A stretch of 64,000 nucleotides of DNA from NCBI GenBank assembly GCA_963777595.1, contig CAVZRE010000046.1, positions 62,001 through 126,000 of the forward strand. The letters are read 5' to 3'. Numbering within the stretch: position 1 is the stretch's first letter; each line of letters begins with the position of its first letter. The position numbers and the translations under genes were made by a program. A model generated the notes under the pieces. The model made no database searches and was not told the origin of the DNA. It was given only the letters and a program-made list of their open reading frames with translations. Below, one piece after another: positions 57,548 to 64,000 of the stretch. The stretch comes from CAVVFX01 sp963777595 (lineage in GTDB: Bacteria; Acidobacteriota; Terriglobia; Bryobacterales; Bryobacteraceae).

Positions 57548-58600
57548 CTACTGTAATTGCAACACCGTGTCAGCCGGATCCCGGGTCATCGGGGCGCTCT
57601 TCAGCCAGGTAGTCCATCCTAACTGGAAGCCCCCCGATTCGTCTTCGAGAACCATCCCCGGCGTCTCTTCCCGCCGCAGAATCAACTGCAACTCGAAGTC
57701 GATCTCCCGCCGCGAGAAAAAGTCGGCCAAGTCGCACAGCGGCCGGTACGCTGTCCCATTCGGCAGAAAATCGAGATACTGGCTCAACGTCAGTGGTCCT
57801 AAGATAATGCGCGCCGTCGACTGCTGGTCCCAAACTTCATCGCCCGCGATCGCGCCCAGAGTCAGTTGCTCAGAATACTCGCGCTCATCGCCGGTCCGGG
57901 TCTGATCGCTCTCCGGAATGGGACGCCAGACGCCCACGAACTGTTCGATCTCGACGGGCACTCCGAAGTAGTCCTGCAAGATCTGCCGCAGCGCGGTTGC
58001 CGAGCGCGTCTGCAGTCCCAACAGCGCGGTATAAAAAGCAATGCCTTCATCCGGCACGGACAGGCGCCGCCGCAAACCATGCGTGCCCACGCCCACGAAA
58101 TCGAGCAGGTAACGAGTGAACCGGTCGTTCCGGTCGCGCTCATAAGCAACGGGAAAGCGGTACTTCTCCCACGCCTGATAGAAGAGCGACAACAACCGGT
58201 GGTGGAACAGATCGAGAAACGCCCGCAGCGTCTGATCCTTGGCGCGGATCCGGTCGTTGATCCACTCGGAGTACGTGATCGGCAGCACGCCCATGGGCCC
58301 ATTCAGTCCCATGATGTTGACGGTCAAGCTGGGTTGACCGCTGCGGGGCCAATCGAGCGAGTGGATCTCGCTCGGCGGAAACGAGAGCGCCGGATTGGAC
58401 AGAAAACGGGCCGCTTCCTCCTGGGGATTGTCGAATCGCCCCACCGGCTTCCCTGCCCCCAAACGTTCCAGCAGACGCACCATCTGGAAGAACTCGAAGT
58501 TCCAGGGCTCGCGGCGAAGTTCTTCCTGGACGGCCGCCCCATAATACTCGACAATGTTCTTGTTTACATCAGGACCTTGCGGCCCGCTCTCGGCGGCCAT
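57548..58600 (-). CDS. tssG: TssG type VI baseplate protein
   Basis: A protein of 350 residues: LRREPWNFEFFQMVRLLERL, FLSNPALSFPPSEIHSLDWP, MGLNGPMGVLPITYSEWIND, LDLFHHRLLSLFYQAWEKYR, and LTLGAIAGDEVWDQQSTARI. These are the conserved blocks of TssG (ImpH/VasB). It forms the baseplate wedge with TssF and TssE. It overlaps the tssF end by 37 bases, which couples the two. The order tssF-tssG-clpV is normal. Confidence 0.95.
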   Translation of the reverse strand: MAAESGPQGPDVNKNIVEYYGAAVQEELRREPWNFEFFQMVRLLERLGAGKPVGRFDNPQEEAARFLSNPALSFPPSEIHSLDWPRSGQPSLTVNIMGLNGPMGVLPITYSEWINDRIRAKDQTLRAFLDLFHHRLLSLFYQAWEKYRFPVAYERDRNDRFTRYLLDFVGVGTHGLRRRLSVPDEGIAFYTALLGLQTRSATALRQILQDYFGVPVEIEQFVGVWRPIPESDQTRTGDEREYSEQLTLGAIAGDEVWDQQSTARIILGPLTLSQYLDFLPNGTAYRPLCDLADFFSRREIDFELQLILRREETPGMVLEDESGGFQLGWTTWLKSAPMTRDPADTVLQLQ

Positions 58601-60405
58601 TCGCGAAGAACCTCCTTTCTCTGCCGGGTCGATACCACCAGCTGGCTGAAGCTATTCATGCTGCAGTAAAGGCCCAGGAAATACTCCATCACGCTGGCGA
58701 ACAGATAGACGCCGTTGCCGACGAACTGCTCCTCGTCGAGCAGCATCTTCACCCGGGTGCCGCGAGCGAAGCTGATCTCGGTGCCGGAAACCACGCGGGC
58801 AAAGTGTCGCTCGCTCTGCACCTCCACCACCCCCGAAATAATCTTCTTCCCGACCGGCGAGTCGGTGAAGTTGTACAGCTGCAGAATGTGCTGCAAAGCC
58901 TCGCGGCCGCCTTCGACGAGCGAAAGATAGTTCAGCGAAAGCTGAGAAATCAGCCGCCACATGACGGATTTCCCCATCGGCGGACGGATCGGCGCAGTCG
59001 GCTTGTGCAGCGCCACGATCCGCTTGAGCGAGGCATTGGCTTCGAGCTCAAAATCGCCGTCTTCGTTGCCGAACGGAAGTCGCGACGGAAGGTCCCGATT
59101 GGTGCAGGTCAGCCGCACCGTTAATGCATCGCTGTCCGGATAAAGAGGACGCTGGGACAGATCGCAGAGCGAGAGATAGACCTCCGTGCCTTCATCGTTC
59201 GGACGCAGCGAAGGACGCCGGCTGGCCATCCAGAAAGTATCCTGCTTCTCTCGTCCGTGGCGGAAAGAGTAGAAGGGTTCGAAGTTAATAATCTCGCGGG
59301 TCTGCGGATTCAGTACGGCCGCTTCATCCACCGAGAACACCTCCACGGCATTGGGACGCCGGACATCCGGCACGATGGGGTATTCGTGTTTGCGCTGGCT
59401 CAACAGAATCGGCTCGGCAGTCTGTTCGAACAGATTGATGATCGGACAGCAGCCCAGGCGAAAGGTGCGGCTCGACAGCCCGAGTTCCAGGCGCTGCTGA
59501 TAGTCCGGCTCGAAACCGGAAATCAGGAAGATCAATTCCGCGCGATCTTTAAAACCGGTGGGCCAGACTTCGTCGAGGCCGGTCAAATCGAGGAACAGAA
59601 ACTTTTCAGGAAAGGTGAAGTACTCCTGCAGCAGACGATACCCGAGGAACGAGCGCGATGAATAAGGCAGCACACCCTGGTCTTCGTCAAAACCGACGGG
59701 CTTCAGGACGGAAGCCGGCAGCGTCACCGGCCGCACCTTCGATCCTGGGGTCGGATCCCGCACCACGATCTTCAACAGATTGGCGCAGAGCAGTTCATAG
59801 AGCGTGTTCACCACGCCGCTTTCCCCGTTCAGGTAAAAGCGTAACTTGTTGGCGCCGAGTTTCGGCAACACCACATCGGGCAGGCATTGCAGTTCCAGTC
59901 GCAAAGCGGCCGCTGCGTTGGTGCCCGAGAGGGCCGGTTGCAGCCGGTCCGGCGTCTTCCACTCGGCCGCGGTGACAGTCAGGGGCCAAAGCGTAGTGTC
60001 GTAGCAGGTGCGAAATTTGCAGGGAATGCCGTTCACCGGCCGTGAATAAAGTGTCGATCCGCGAGCAATGGGAAAGCCGGTAGTCACTTTGCCCTTGTCC
60101 GGATCGAGCTGAAACTCGACGATCGACATGGACGGAATCGGCCTCACGAATTGCGGATAGACGACGCTCATCAGAGCCTCGCTGATTTCCGGGAAATCGT
60201 CGTCGATCTTCAGGTGAATGCGCGCCGCGAGAAAGGAGAAGCCCTCGAGGATCCGTTCGACATGCGGGTCTTCGCACTTATCGGGCTCAAGCTGGAGGCG
60301 CGACGCGATTTTGGGATATCTCGCCGCGAACTGCACCGCCATCTTCCGGATGTAAGTCAGCTCACGCTCGTAGTAATCGAGCAGATCGTCACGCATGGAC
60401 TTCAT
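58564..60405 (-). CDS. tssF: TssF type VI baseplate protein
   Basis: About 613 residues from ATG 60405 (MKSMRDDLLDYYERELTYIR); an upstream in-frame start (60429) adds eight unconserved residues. Conserved blocks are FAARYPKIASRLQLEPDKCE, DPHVERILEGFSFLAARIHLKIDDDFPEISEALM, PQFVRPIPSMSIVEFQLDPD, and PLGWQ-like RLGCCPIINLFEQTAEPILL. It is the full-length TssF (ImpG/VasA) family. It is the first gene of this minus-strand run; tssE, tssB and tssC are not upstream, where a divergent epimerase gene lies instead. Confidence 0.95.
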   Translation of the reverse strand: MKSMRDDLLDYYERELTYIRKMAVQFAARYPKIASRLQLEPDKCEDPHVERILEGFSFLAARIHLKIDDDFPEISEALMSVVYPQFVRPIPSMSIVEFQLDPDKGKVTTGFPIARGSTLYSRPVNGIPCKFRTCYDTTLWPLTVTAAEWKTPDRLQPALSGTNAAAALRLELQCLPDVVLPKLGANKLRFYLNGESGVVNTLYELLCANLLKIVVRDPTPGSKVRPVTLPASVLKPVGFDEDQGVLPYSSRSFLGYRLLQEYFTFPEKFLFLDLTGLDEVWPTGFKDRAELIFLISGFEPDYQQRLELGLSSRTFRLGCCPIINLFEQTAEPILLSQRKHEYPIVPDVRRPNAVEVFSVDEAAVLNPQTREIINFEPFYSFRHGREKQDTFWMASRRPSLRPNDEGTEVYLSLCDLSQRPLYPDSDALTVRLTCTNRDLPSRLPFGNEDGDFELEANASLKRIVALHKPTAPIRPPMGKSVMWRLISQLSLNYLSLVEGGREALQHILQLYNFTDSPVGKKIISGVVEVQSERHFARVVSGTEISFARGTRVKMLLDEEQFVGNGVYLFASVMEYFLGLYCSMNSFSQLVVSTRQRKEVLREWPPRAGRKVLM

Positions 60406-60649
60406 CCCCGCAGTGGGGCACAGCACCATGATCTTGACGTTGTCGTGGCAGGGGCACCCTCGATGGAGTCCTCATTTTACACCATGGAAAGAGATTGGCC
60501 CCTGACGATTCCGGGCCGTGGTAAGACGCCCCGCCAGCCATCCATTTATACCGGCAATCCTGGATAATCCGCGCCTCTGGGGTGCACCTCGTTCCGTAAA
60601 ACCACCCCCGGTGTTACAATCGTCGCTTTAAAGTCATAACAGGACCACC
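60406..60649. promoter_or_regulatory. Divergent region between tssF and the epimerase gene
   Basis: About 240 bases containing both promoters. The TTTACACCATGG and TAAAGTCATAACAGGACCACC stretches lie near the two starts; AGGACC serves as the ribosome-binding sequence of the epimerase gene. No operator was recognised. Confidence 0.35.
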
Positions 60650-61756
60650 ATGGCGACCCCAAAGGCACAGTCCCTCGCTTTAGTCACCGGATCTTGCGGC
60701 CTCATCGGTTCCGAAGTCTCGGTCTACTTCAGCCAGGCGGGCTTCCGCATTGCGGGCATCGACAGCAACGCCCGCGCCGACTTCTTTGGACCCGAAGGCG
60801 ATACCAGTTGGGTCCTTAACCGCCTCAAATCCACCATCCCCGGCTATCTCCATCACGCCGTCGATATCCGCAATCGAGCCCGCATTCTCGAAATCGTCGC
60901 CGAACTTCGCCCCTCCCTCATCATCCACACCGCCGCGCAGCCTTCTCACGACCGCGCTGCCGCCATCCCCTTCGACGATTTCGAAACCAACGCCGTCGGC
61001 ACTCTCAATCTCCTCGAAGCCGTCCGACGCTCCTGCCCCGAGTCGCCCTTCATCCACATGTCGACCAACAAGGTCTATGGCGACCGTCCCAACCAGATCG
61101 CCATGACCGAGCTAGCCTCCCGTTGGGACTATGCCGACGCCGACTACGCCCACGGCATCCCCGAGACCTTCTCCATCGACCAGTCCAAACACTCCCTCTT
61201 CGGCGCTTCCAAAGTTGCGTCCGACGTCATGGTCCAGGAGTACGGCCGCTATTTCAACATCCCCACCTGCTGCCTTCGCGGAGGCTGCCTTACCGGACCC
61301 GGCCATGCCGGCGTCGAGCTCCACGGCTTCCTCAGCTATCTCATCAAGTGCAACATCGAAGGCCGCGAATACAAGCTCTTCGGCTACAAGGGCAAACAGG
61401 TTCGCGACAATATTCACTCTGAAGACGTCGCCCGCTTCATGCTCGAATTCTGGAAAGCGCCGCGTATTGCCGAAGTCTATAATCTCGGCGGCGGCAAGGA
61501 GAACTCCTGCTCGGTGCTCGAGGCCTTCGATATGGTTGCCTCCATCACCGGACGCAAGATGAACTGGCGTTACGTCGAAACCAATCGCATCGGCGACCAC
61601 ATTTGCTACTACAGCGATCTCCGCAAGATGATCGCGCACTATCCCGCCTGGAGCATCACCCGGTCTCTCCCGAACATCTTTAAAGAAATCGCCGAAAGCT
61701 GGACCACGCGCCTGGGTTTAGGGACGAGCCTACAAACGCCCGTGGCGACACCATAA
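60650..61756 (+). CDS. NAD-dependent nucleotide-sugar epimerase (CDP-paratose 2-epimerase-like)
   Basis: A protein of 368 residues of the extended short-chain dehydrogenase family. The cofactor loop is ALVTGSCGLIGSEVSVYFSQ (TGxxGxIG), then AGIDSNARADFFGPEGDTSW, LIIHTAAQPSHDRAA, FIHMSTNKVYGDRPN, and the long insertion EFWK near the end of the substrate part. The active-site YxxxK equivalent is replaced by SLFGASKVASDVMVQEYGRY, that is, Phe/Gly...Lys as in CDP-paratose epimerases of the RfbE type; the HSLFGASK pattern is the family hallmark. It interconverts dideoxy- or hexose sugars on CDP or UDP. It stands alone, apart from the exopolysaccharide cluster. Confidence 0.8.
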   Translation: MATPKAQSLALVTGSCGLIGSEVSVYFSQAGFRIAGIDSNARADFFGPEGDTSWVLNRLKSTIPGYLHHAVDIRNRARILEIVAELRPSLIIHTAAQPSHDRAAAIPFDDFETNAVGTLNLLEAVRRSCPESPFIHMSTNKVYGDRPNQIAMTELASRWDYADADYAHGIPETFSIDQSKHSLFGASKVASDVMVQEYGRYFNIPTCCLRGGCLTGPGHAGVELHGFLSYLIKCNIEGREYKLFGYKGKQVRDNIHSEDVARFMLEFWKAPRIAEVYNLGGGKENSCSVLEAFDMVASITGRKMNWRYVETNRIGDHICYYSDLRKMIAHYPAWSITRSLPNIFKEIAESWTTRLGLGTSLQTPVATP

Positions 61757-61856
61757 AGCTCCTCGTCACCGGCATTCCGGCCATAGCTACGGCGTCCACA
61801 AAGCGTAACGCCCGCCGAAGCGTGGTAAAAGGCTACGATGAAGGGGGGCTGCACCT

Positions 61857-62228
61857 ATGGCACAGCTAGACACACAGGCGGGCATCGATTGGACGGCTTG
61901 CGAACTGATGGAGCAAATTCCCGGCAAGGTTTCGGGGCGGCCTATCGTGCGGGGTACGCGCATCCTGCCTGACGGCATTGTGAACAGTTACGACATGGGC
62001 GAAAGCATCGAGGAAGTGCGTGAAGGCTTTCCTTCGTTGTCGGTTGACCAGATGAAACGGCTGATCGACGCCAGCGGACTGAAGCGTCGCTGCAACCTTG
62101 GGAGAGCATATCCGCGCCAGCCGGATTCCTCGCCCAGCGGCCCTCCCAAAAGATTGGGTCCAAAAAGCGTCAGTATCTGCACCAACACCGGCCATTGCCA
62201 GCCGGACGCAGGCGGGTCTCATCGATGA
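61857..62228 (+). CDS. DUF433 antitoxin-like protein with an aberrant tail
   Basis: A frame of 123 residues. Residues about 14-70 are a normal DUF433 (VapB45-like) domain: IPGKVSGRPIVRGTRILPDG, IVNSYDMGESIEEVREGFPS, LSVDQMKRLID. Family proteins are about 75 residues long. Here the tail ASGLKRRCNLGRAYPRQPDS onward reads across a minus-strand CPBP-protease relic and is probably not native. The usual DUF5615 toxin is missing. It is an orphan or broken antitoxin. Confidence 0.7.
   Translation: MAQLDTQAGIDWTACELMEQIPGKVSGRPIVRGTRILPDGIVNSYDMGESIEEVREGFPSLSVDQMKRLIDASGLKRRCNLGRAYPRQPDSSPSGPPKRLGPKSVSICTNTGHCQPDAGGSHR
62060..62190 (-). pseudogene. CPBP (CAAX-type) membrane protease fragment
   Basis: The minus-strand translation FGPNLLGGPLGEESGWRGYA, LPRLQRRFSPLAS contains the EE-x3-R core of CPBP intramembrane metalloproteases (GPLGEExGWRGYALPRLQ). 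Only about 40 residues are left. It overlaps the C-terminal part of the DUF433 frame on the other strand. Confidence 0.75.
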
Positions 62229-62344
62229 GACCACACCTTCAGCCTTCTCCATCCAAAAAGGCCATGGAAACTGCTGAGTGAGCAGCCGGTTCAGTAGCCT
62301 GAAGTTGCCGCCGGTGATCCGGATTATCGCTGCGACTGTCTCGA
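62229..62344. other. Short unassigned spacer
   Basis: No gene is seen. The sequence leads into the ISKra4/Tn3 relic that follows. Confidence 0.3.
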
Positions 62345-62447
62345 GGCCGGGCTGGTAGAACTCCCGGCCAGCTTGCTCGCACTCGCGAATGCAAACTCGG
62401 CGCGGTGTTGGGTGTTGGGGAGCAATAGAACAGAAAACTCGCTTTAG
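62345..62447 (+). mobile_element. Relic: ISKra4 internal fragment joined to a degenerate Tn3 end
   Basis: The bases 62364-62409 match 28855-28900 within the ISKra4-like transposase with few changes (CTCGCGAATGCAAACTCGGC is identical), and weaker similarity extends left to 62345. Directly after it, 62410-62447 is a 38-base degenerate copy of the Tn3 inverted repeat, from GGGTGTTGGGGAGCAATAG to CTTTAG. The order suggests an older, related composite element. No target duplication was found. Confidence 0.7.
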
Positions 62448-62573
62448 AAAGTGATCGAGAGCCTTACTATAGGCGCGGCGCGAGTGGGCGGAGGTGAGGG
62501 TGTCAAGGACCAGCGACTTCTGGGCCGGGGAGCGAGGGAGAGGTCGTTTGCAGAAGAATCTGGCATAGGGCGG

Positions 62574-62963
62574 TTACGAGACTACCCGCAGACGCACCGA
62601 AGCGTAGCGCGGAATCTCGCCATCGGTGGTGATCAGTATCAGCTCTTCGGCCGTCGCTTGCGCGATCAGAATCCGGTCGAAGGGATCTCTATGGAGGGGC
62701 GGCAGAGCGAAAAGCTCCGCCACGTGCTCCGGGCGCAGGGCGAGCGGCGCGGCGGCCAGTTGATCGAGGGCGTCGTGCCACCAGGTGCGCGGGTCCCCCA
62801 CGTTTAAGTTTCCTTTCATGCTCTTAATCAGGACTTCCCAATAGGAAACCGCGCTCAGGACGTTGGGGCCCGCGAGAATTGCGGCACGCACGGCGGCCGA
62901 CAGACGGTCGGGGTCGCTCAAGGCAATCAGCGCGGCATTGGTGTCAAGCAGCTGCCCGGTCAC
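62574..62963 (-). CDS. vapC: PIN-domain toxin (VapC-like)
   Basis: A protein of 129 residues. The acidic PIN motif set is visible: LLDTNAALIALSDPDRL (Asp at about residue 7), SYWEVLIKSMKG (Glu near residue 43), and DPFDRILIAQATAEELILIT with D-x-F-D/DGEI at the end. It is a Mg-dependent ribonuclease. The antitoxin gene upstream overlaps by four bases (ATGA at 62960-62963). The pair is complete. Confidence 0.9.
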   Translation of the reverse strand: MTGQLLDTNAALIALSDPDRLSAAVRAAILAGPNVLSAVSYWEVLIKSMKGNLNVGDPRTWWHDALDQLAAAPLALRPEHVAELFALPPLHRDPFDRILIAQATAEELILITTDGEIPRYASVRLRVVS

Positions 62964-63190
62964 AGGTCGCCCTCGAGGAAGCGGTCGGGATCGACGGGCG
63001 CATCCCAGCCCGGAAGGAGCTCGATCCGGCCCTTCATGCCGCCGAGGCGCACGAGTCGGCGCTCGGGAGGGGGTGGCGACAATTGAGCCACAGGTTTGCC
63101 GTGGCGGGTGATGACGACGTTTTCTCCCCCTTCGACGGCGCGGATGAGTTCGGGAAGGCGGTTTTTGGCTTCGGCGACGGAGACGTCCAT
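62960..63190 (-). CDS. vapB: Phd/YefM-type antitoxin paired with the PIN toxin
   Basis: About 76 residues from ATG 63190 (MDVSVAEAKNRLPELIRAVE). The block GGENVVITRHGKPVAQLSPP is the Phd/YefM signature. A longer frame to 63211 exists, but a TATAAT (63201-63206 read on the minus strand) lies within it, so transcription would begin about four bases before ATG 63190 and the shorter protein is preferred; the mRNA would be nearly leaderless. The C-terminal tail (DPDRFLEGDL) should contact the toxin. Confidence 0.88.
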   Translation of the reverse strand: MDVSVAEAKNRLPELIRAVEGGENVVITRHGKPVAQLSPPPPERRLVRLGGMKGRIELLPGWDAPVDPDRFLEGDL

Positions 63191-63200
63191 AGCGCCTTCT

Positions 63201-63206
63201 ATTATA
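63201..63206 (-). promoter_or_regulatory. -10 element TATAAT of the vapBC pair
   Basis: A perfect TATAAT on the minus strand, 11 bases before the preferred ATG. The -35 element is not clear. A short or absent leader is implied. Confidence 0.45.
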
Positions 63207-63211
63207 GCCAC

Positions 63212-63539
63212 AAGTTCTGGCTAGATTTATAGCCTTGGATAAGCGAACGATAATTATTCAACCGTTCAATACAACTGTATTGTCTGGGTAGCACAATCAG
63301 CGGTGGCGGATTGAATGCCGTAATGGGTGGCTTTCTGACCGTGCACTTACGTAGCCGATGCGGCCTACCACCAAGTGTTTAGAGTTGGACCAAGCGGCGA
63401 CATCTCTCTCTTCGCGGGATCCTCGGGCCATGGGTTTTTTCACTGCCGCAACGGATGGCACGAACAAGGAGGACGCGATCCGGCGATGATAAGGTTGAGC
63501 CGCTTACCTGTAGGAGCCTTCCCGTCTGAGAGCAATGAG
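63212..63539. other. Intergenic region without recognised genes
   Basis: AT-richer at 63215-63290 (GATTTATAGCC, ATAATTATTCAACC, ACAACTGTATTG). It probably contains the vapBC promoter region and the decayed end of the PEP-CTERM remnant. No other feature was identified. Confidence 0.35.
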
Positions 63540-63738
63540 CGCTCGATGGCTCGGGGGTGGTCACTACTCCGTTCGGGCCATACAGAGTGCCGGAAGCGGA
63601 TGTTATCTGTGCACCGGAAACGACATTGCCGGATAAATCCTCCACTGTAAGGCCGGAAAGAGATACCGTGTCTTGGAAATCTGCCATCTGCGCATAAACG
63701 CGGCGAGCAGAGTGGCTCATCAGGCACATTCGTCCCAT
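63540..63738 (-). pseudogene. PEP-CTERM protein fragment
   Basis: The minus-strand frame reads ADFQDTVSLSGLTVEDLSGN, VVSGAQITSASGTLYGPNGV and VTTPEPSSA. The PEPSS motif in this setting is the start of a PEP-CTERM sorting signal, but the following hydrophobic helix and basic end are lost because the frame changes. No signal peptide exists upstream, where the receptor gene ends. It is a decayed matrix-protein gene. Confidence 0.6.
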
Positions 63739-63750
63739 GTCCTTTGACCC

Positions 63751-64000
63751 TCAAAAGGTTCTTCGTACCCCGAGTCGCACCTGAAACGGTTCGACGGGGT
63801 GGTAAACCTCCGTGAATTCCGGCGTGGCTGTGGGGGTTATTCGGGAGGTATAGGCATAGTCAATGTCGTGATCGCGGCGGTTCAGCAAATTCAAAAACTC
63901 GAGCGAAATGCGCCATGTCTTGGTAAATCGATAACCGACCTCCGCGTTGAGCAGCGCCGTGAAGTTGGAACGATAAATTGCGTCGGACGTCAGATCCCGC
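63751..64000 (-). CDS. TonB-dependent receptor, C-terminal end (partial)
   Basis: The minus-strand frame enters from the window edge and ends at TGA (63751-63753). About 82 residues are visible: FTALLNAEVGYRFTKTWRIS, LEFLNLLNRRDHDIDYAYTS, and HPVEPFQVRLGVRRTF at the terminus. Strand alternation, the L-N-L-L/F-N-R-R-x-x-DIDY motif and the terminal aromatic residue are typical of TonB-dependent receptors whose substrates are siderophores or glycans. The plug and most of the barrel lie outside the window. Confidence 0.85.
   Translation of the reverse strand, partial: RDLTSDAIYRSNFTALLNAEVGYRFTKTWRISLEFLNLLNRRDHDIDYAYTSRITPTATPEFTEVYHPVEPFQVRLGVRRTF

Overview
The window looks like an accessory-rich chromosome segment from an Acidobacteriota bacterium, most likely of the Solibacter/Bryobacterales type. 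The evidence is the gene content: PEP-CTERM-type secreted proteins, an exopolysaccharide cluster of the kind that accompanies exosortase A, PilZ and FkbM proteins, a TonB-receptor C-terminus, Solibacter-style beta-sandwich tails on secreted proteins, and a high-GC, strongly coding sequence. No rRNA or tRNA gene was seen. The taxonomic call is inference.

Positions 1-25,700 hold a polysaccharide and surface region: glycosyltransferases of families 2 and 4, methyltransferases, a PEP-CTERM protein, an asparagine-synthase-type amidotransferase, a UDP-glucose dehydrogenase-type enzyme, a heparinase II/III-like lyase, a polyprenyl-phosphate sugar transferase and a UDP-GlcNAc 2-epimerase. Together they would make, modify, trim and export-link an extracellular glycan. 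Two tandemly duplicated secreted subtilases with C-terminal NVIWGS repeats and a glycosyltransferase-methyltransferase fusion close this part.

Positions 26,326-33,665 are a Tn3-family transposon with exact boundaries: identical 38-bp inverted repeats and a 5-bp target duplication GTCTT. It lies inside the last codons of a small zinc-ribbon gene that can be rebuilt from both flanks. Its transposase gene is dead (frameshifts, an in-frame stop) and is itself split by an ISKra4-like element with 21-bp inverted repeats and a 9-bp duplication. That element appears to make its transposase by -1 frameshifting at A_AAA_AAA. The Tn3 cargo is a secreted host-type protein, not a resistance gene.

Positions 34,000-42,400 carry a PadR-headed operon of membrane and periplasmic proteins, a secreted VOC protein, a cytochrome c, a metallophosphoesterase, an ECF sigma/anti-sigma pair with a frameshifted sigma gene, and a DUF4280 PAAR-like type VI tip protein. 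Positions 42,400-47,500 are a dense toxin-antitoxin island: two HigBA-like pairs, HicBA, BrnTA and an orphan HTH antitoxin, mixed with fragments of BrnA, HicB, RelE, a ribbon-helix-helix antitoxin and a type VI accessory gene. One reading frame (43,400-43,699) is a chimera of three toxin-antitoxin families. Positions 48,693-60,405 are a minus-strand type VI secretion operon: TssF, TssG, ClpV/TssH, VgrG with a transthyretin-like tail, a LysM/peptidoglycan-binding protein, a 959-residue OmpA-like protein and a 47-residue protein. Core tube and membrane-complex genes are not in the window.

Positions 60,650-64,000 hold a nucleotide-sugar epimerase, a DUF433 antitoxin, a mosaic of ISKra4 and Tn3 end relics, a VapBC-like pair, a decayed PEP-CTERM fragment and the C-terminus of a TonB-dependent receptor. 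Several frameshifts lie in short homopolymers, so some broken genes may reflect sequence error rather than real decay.
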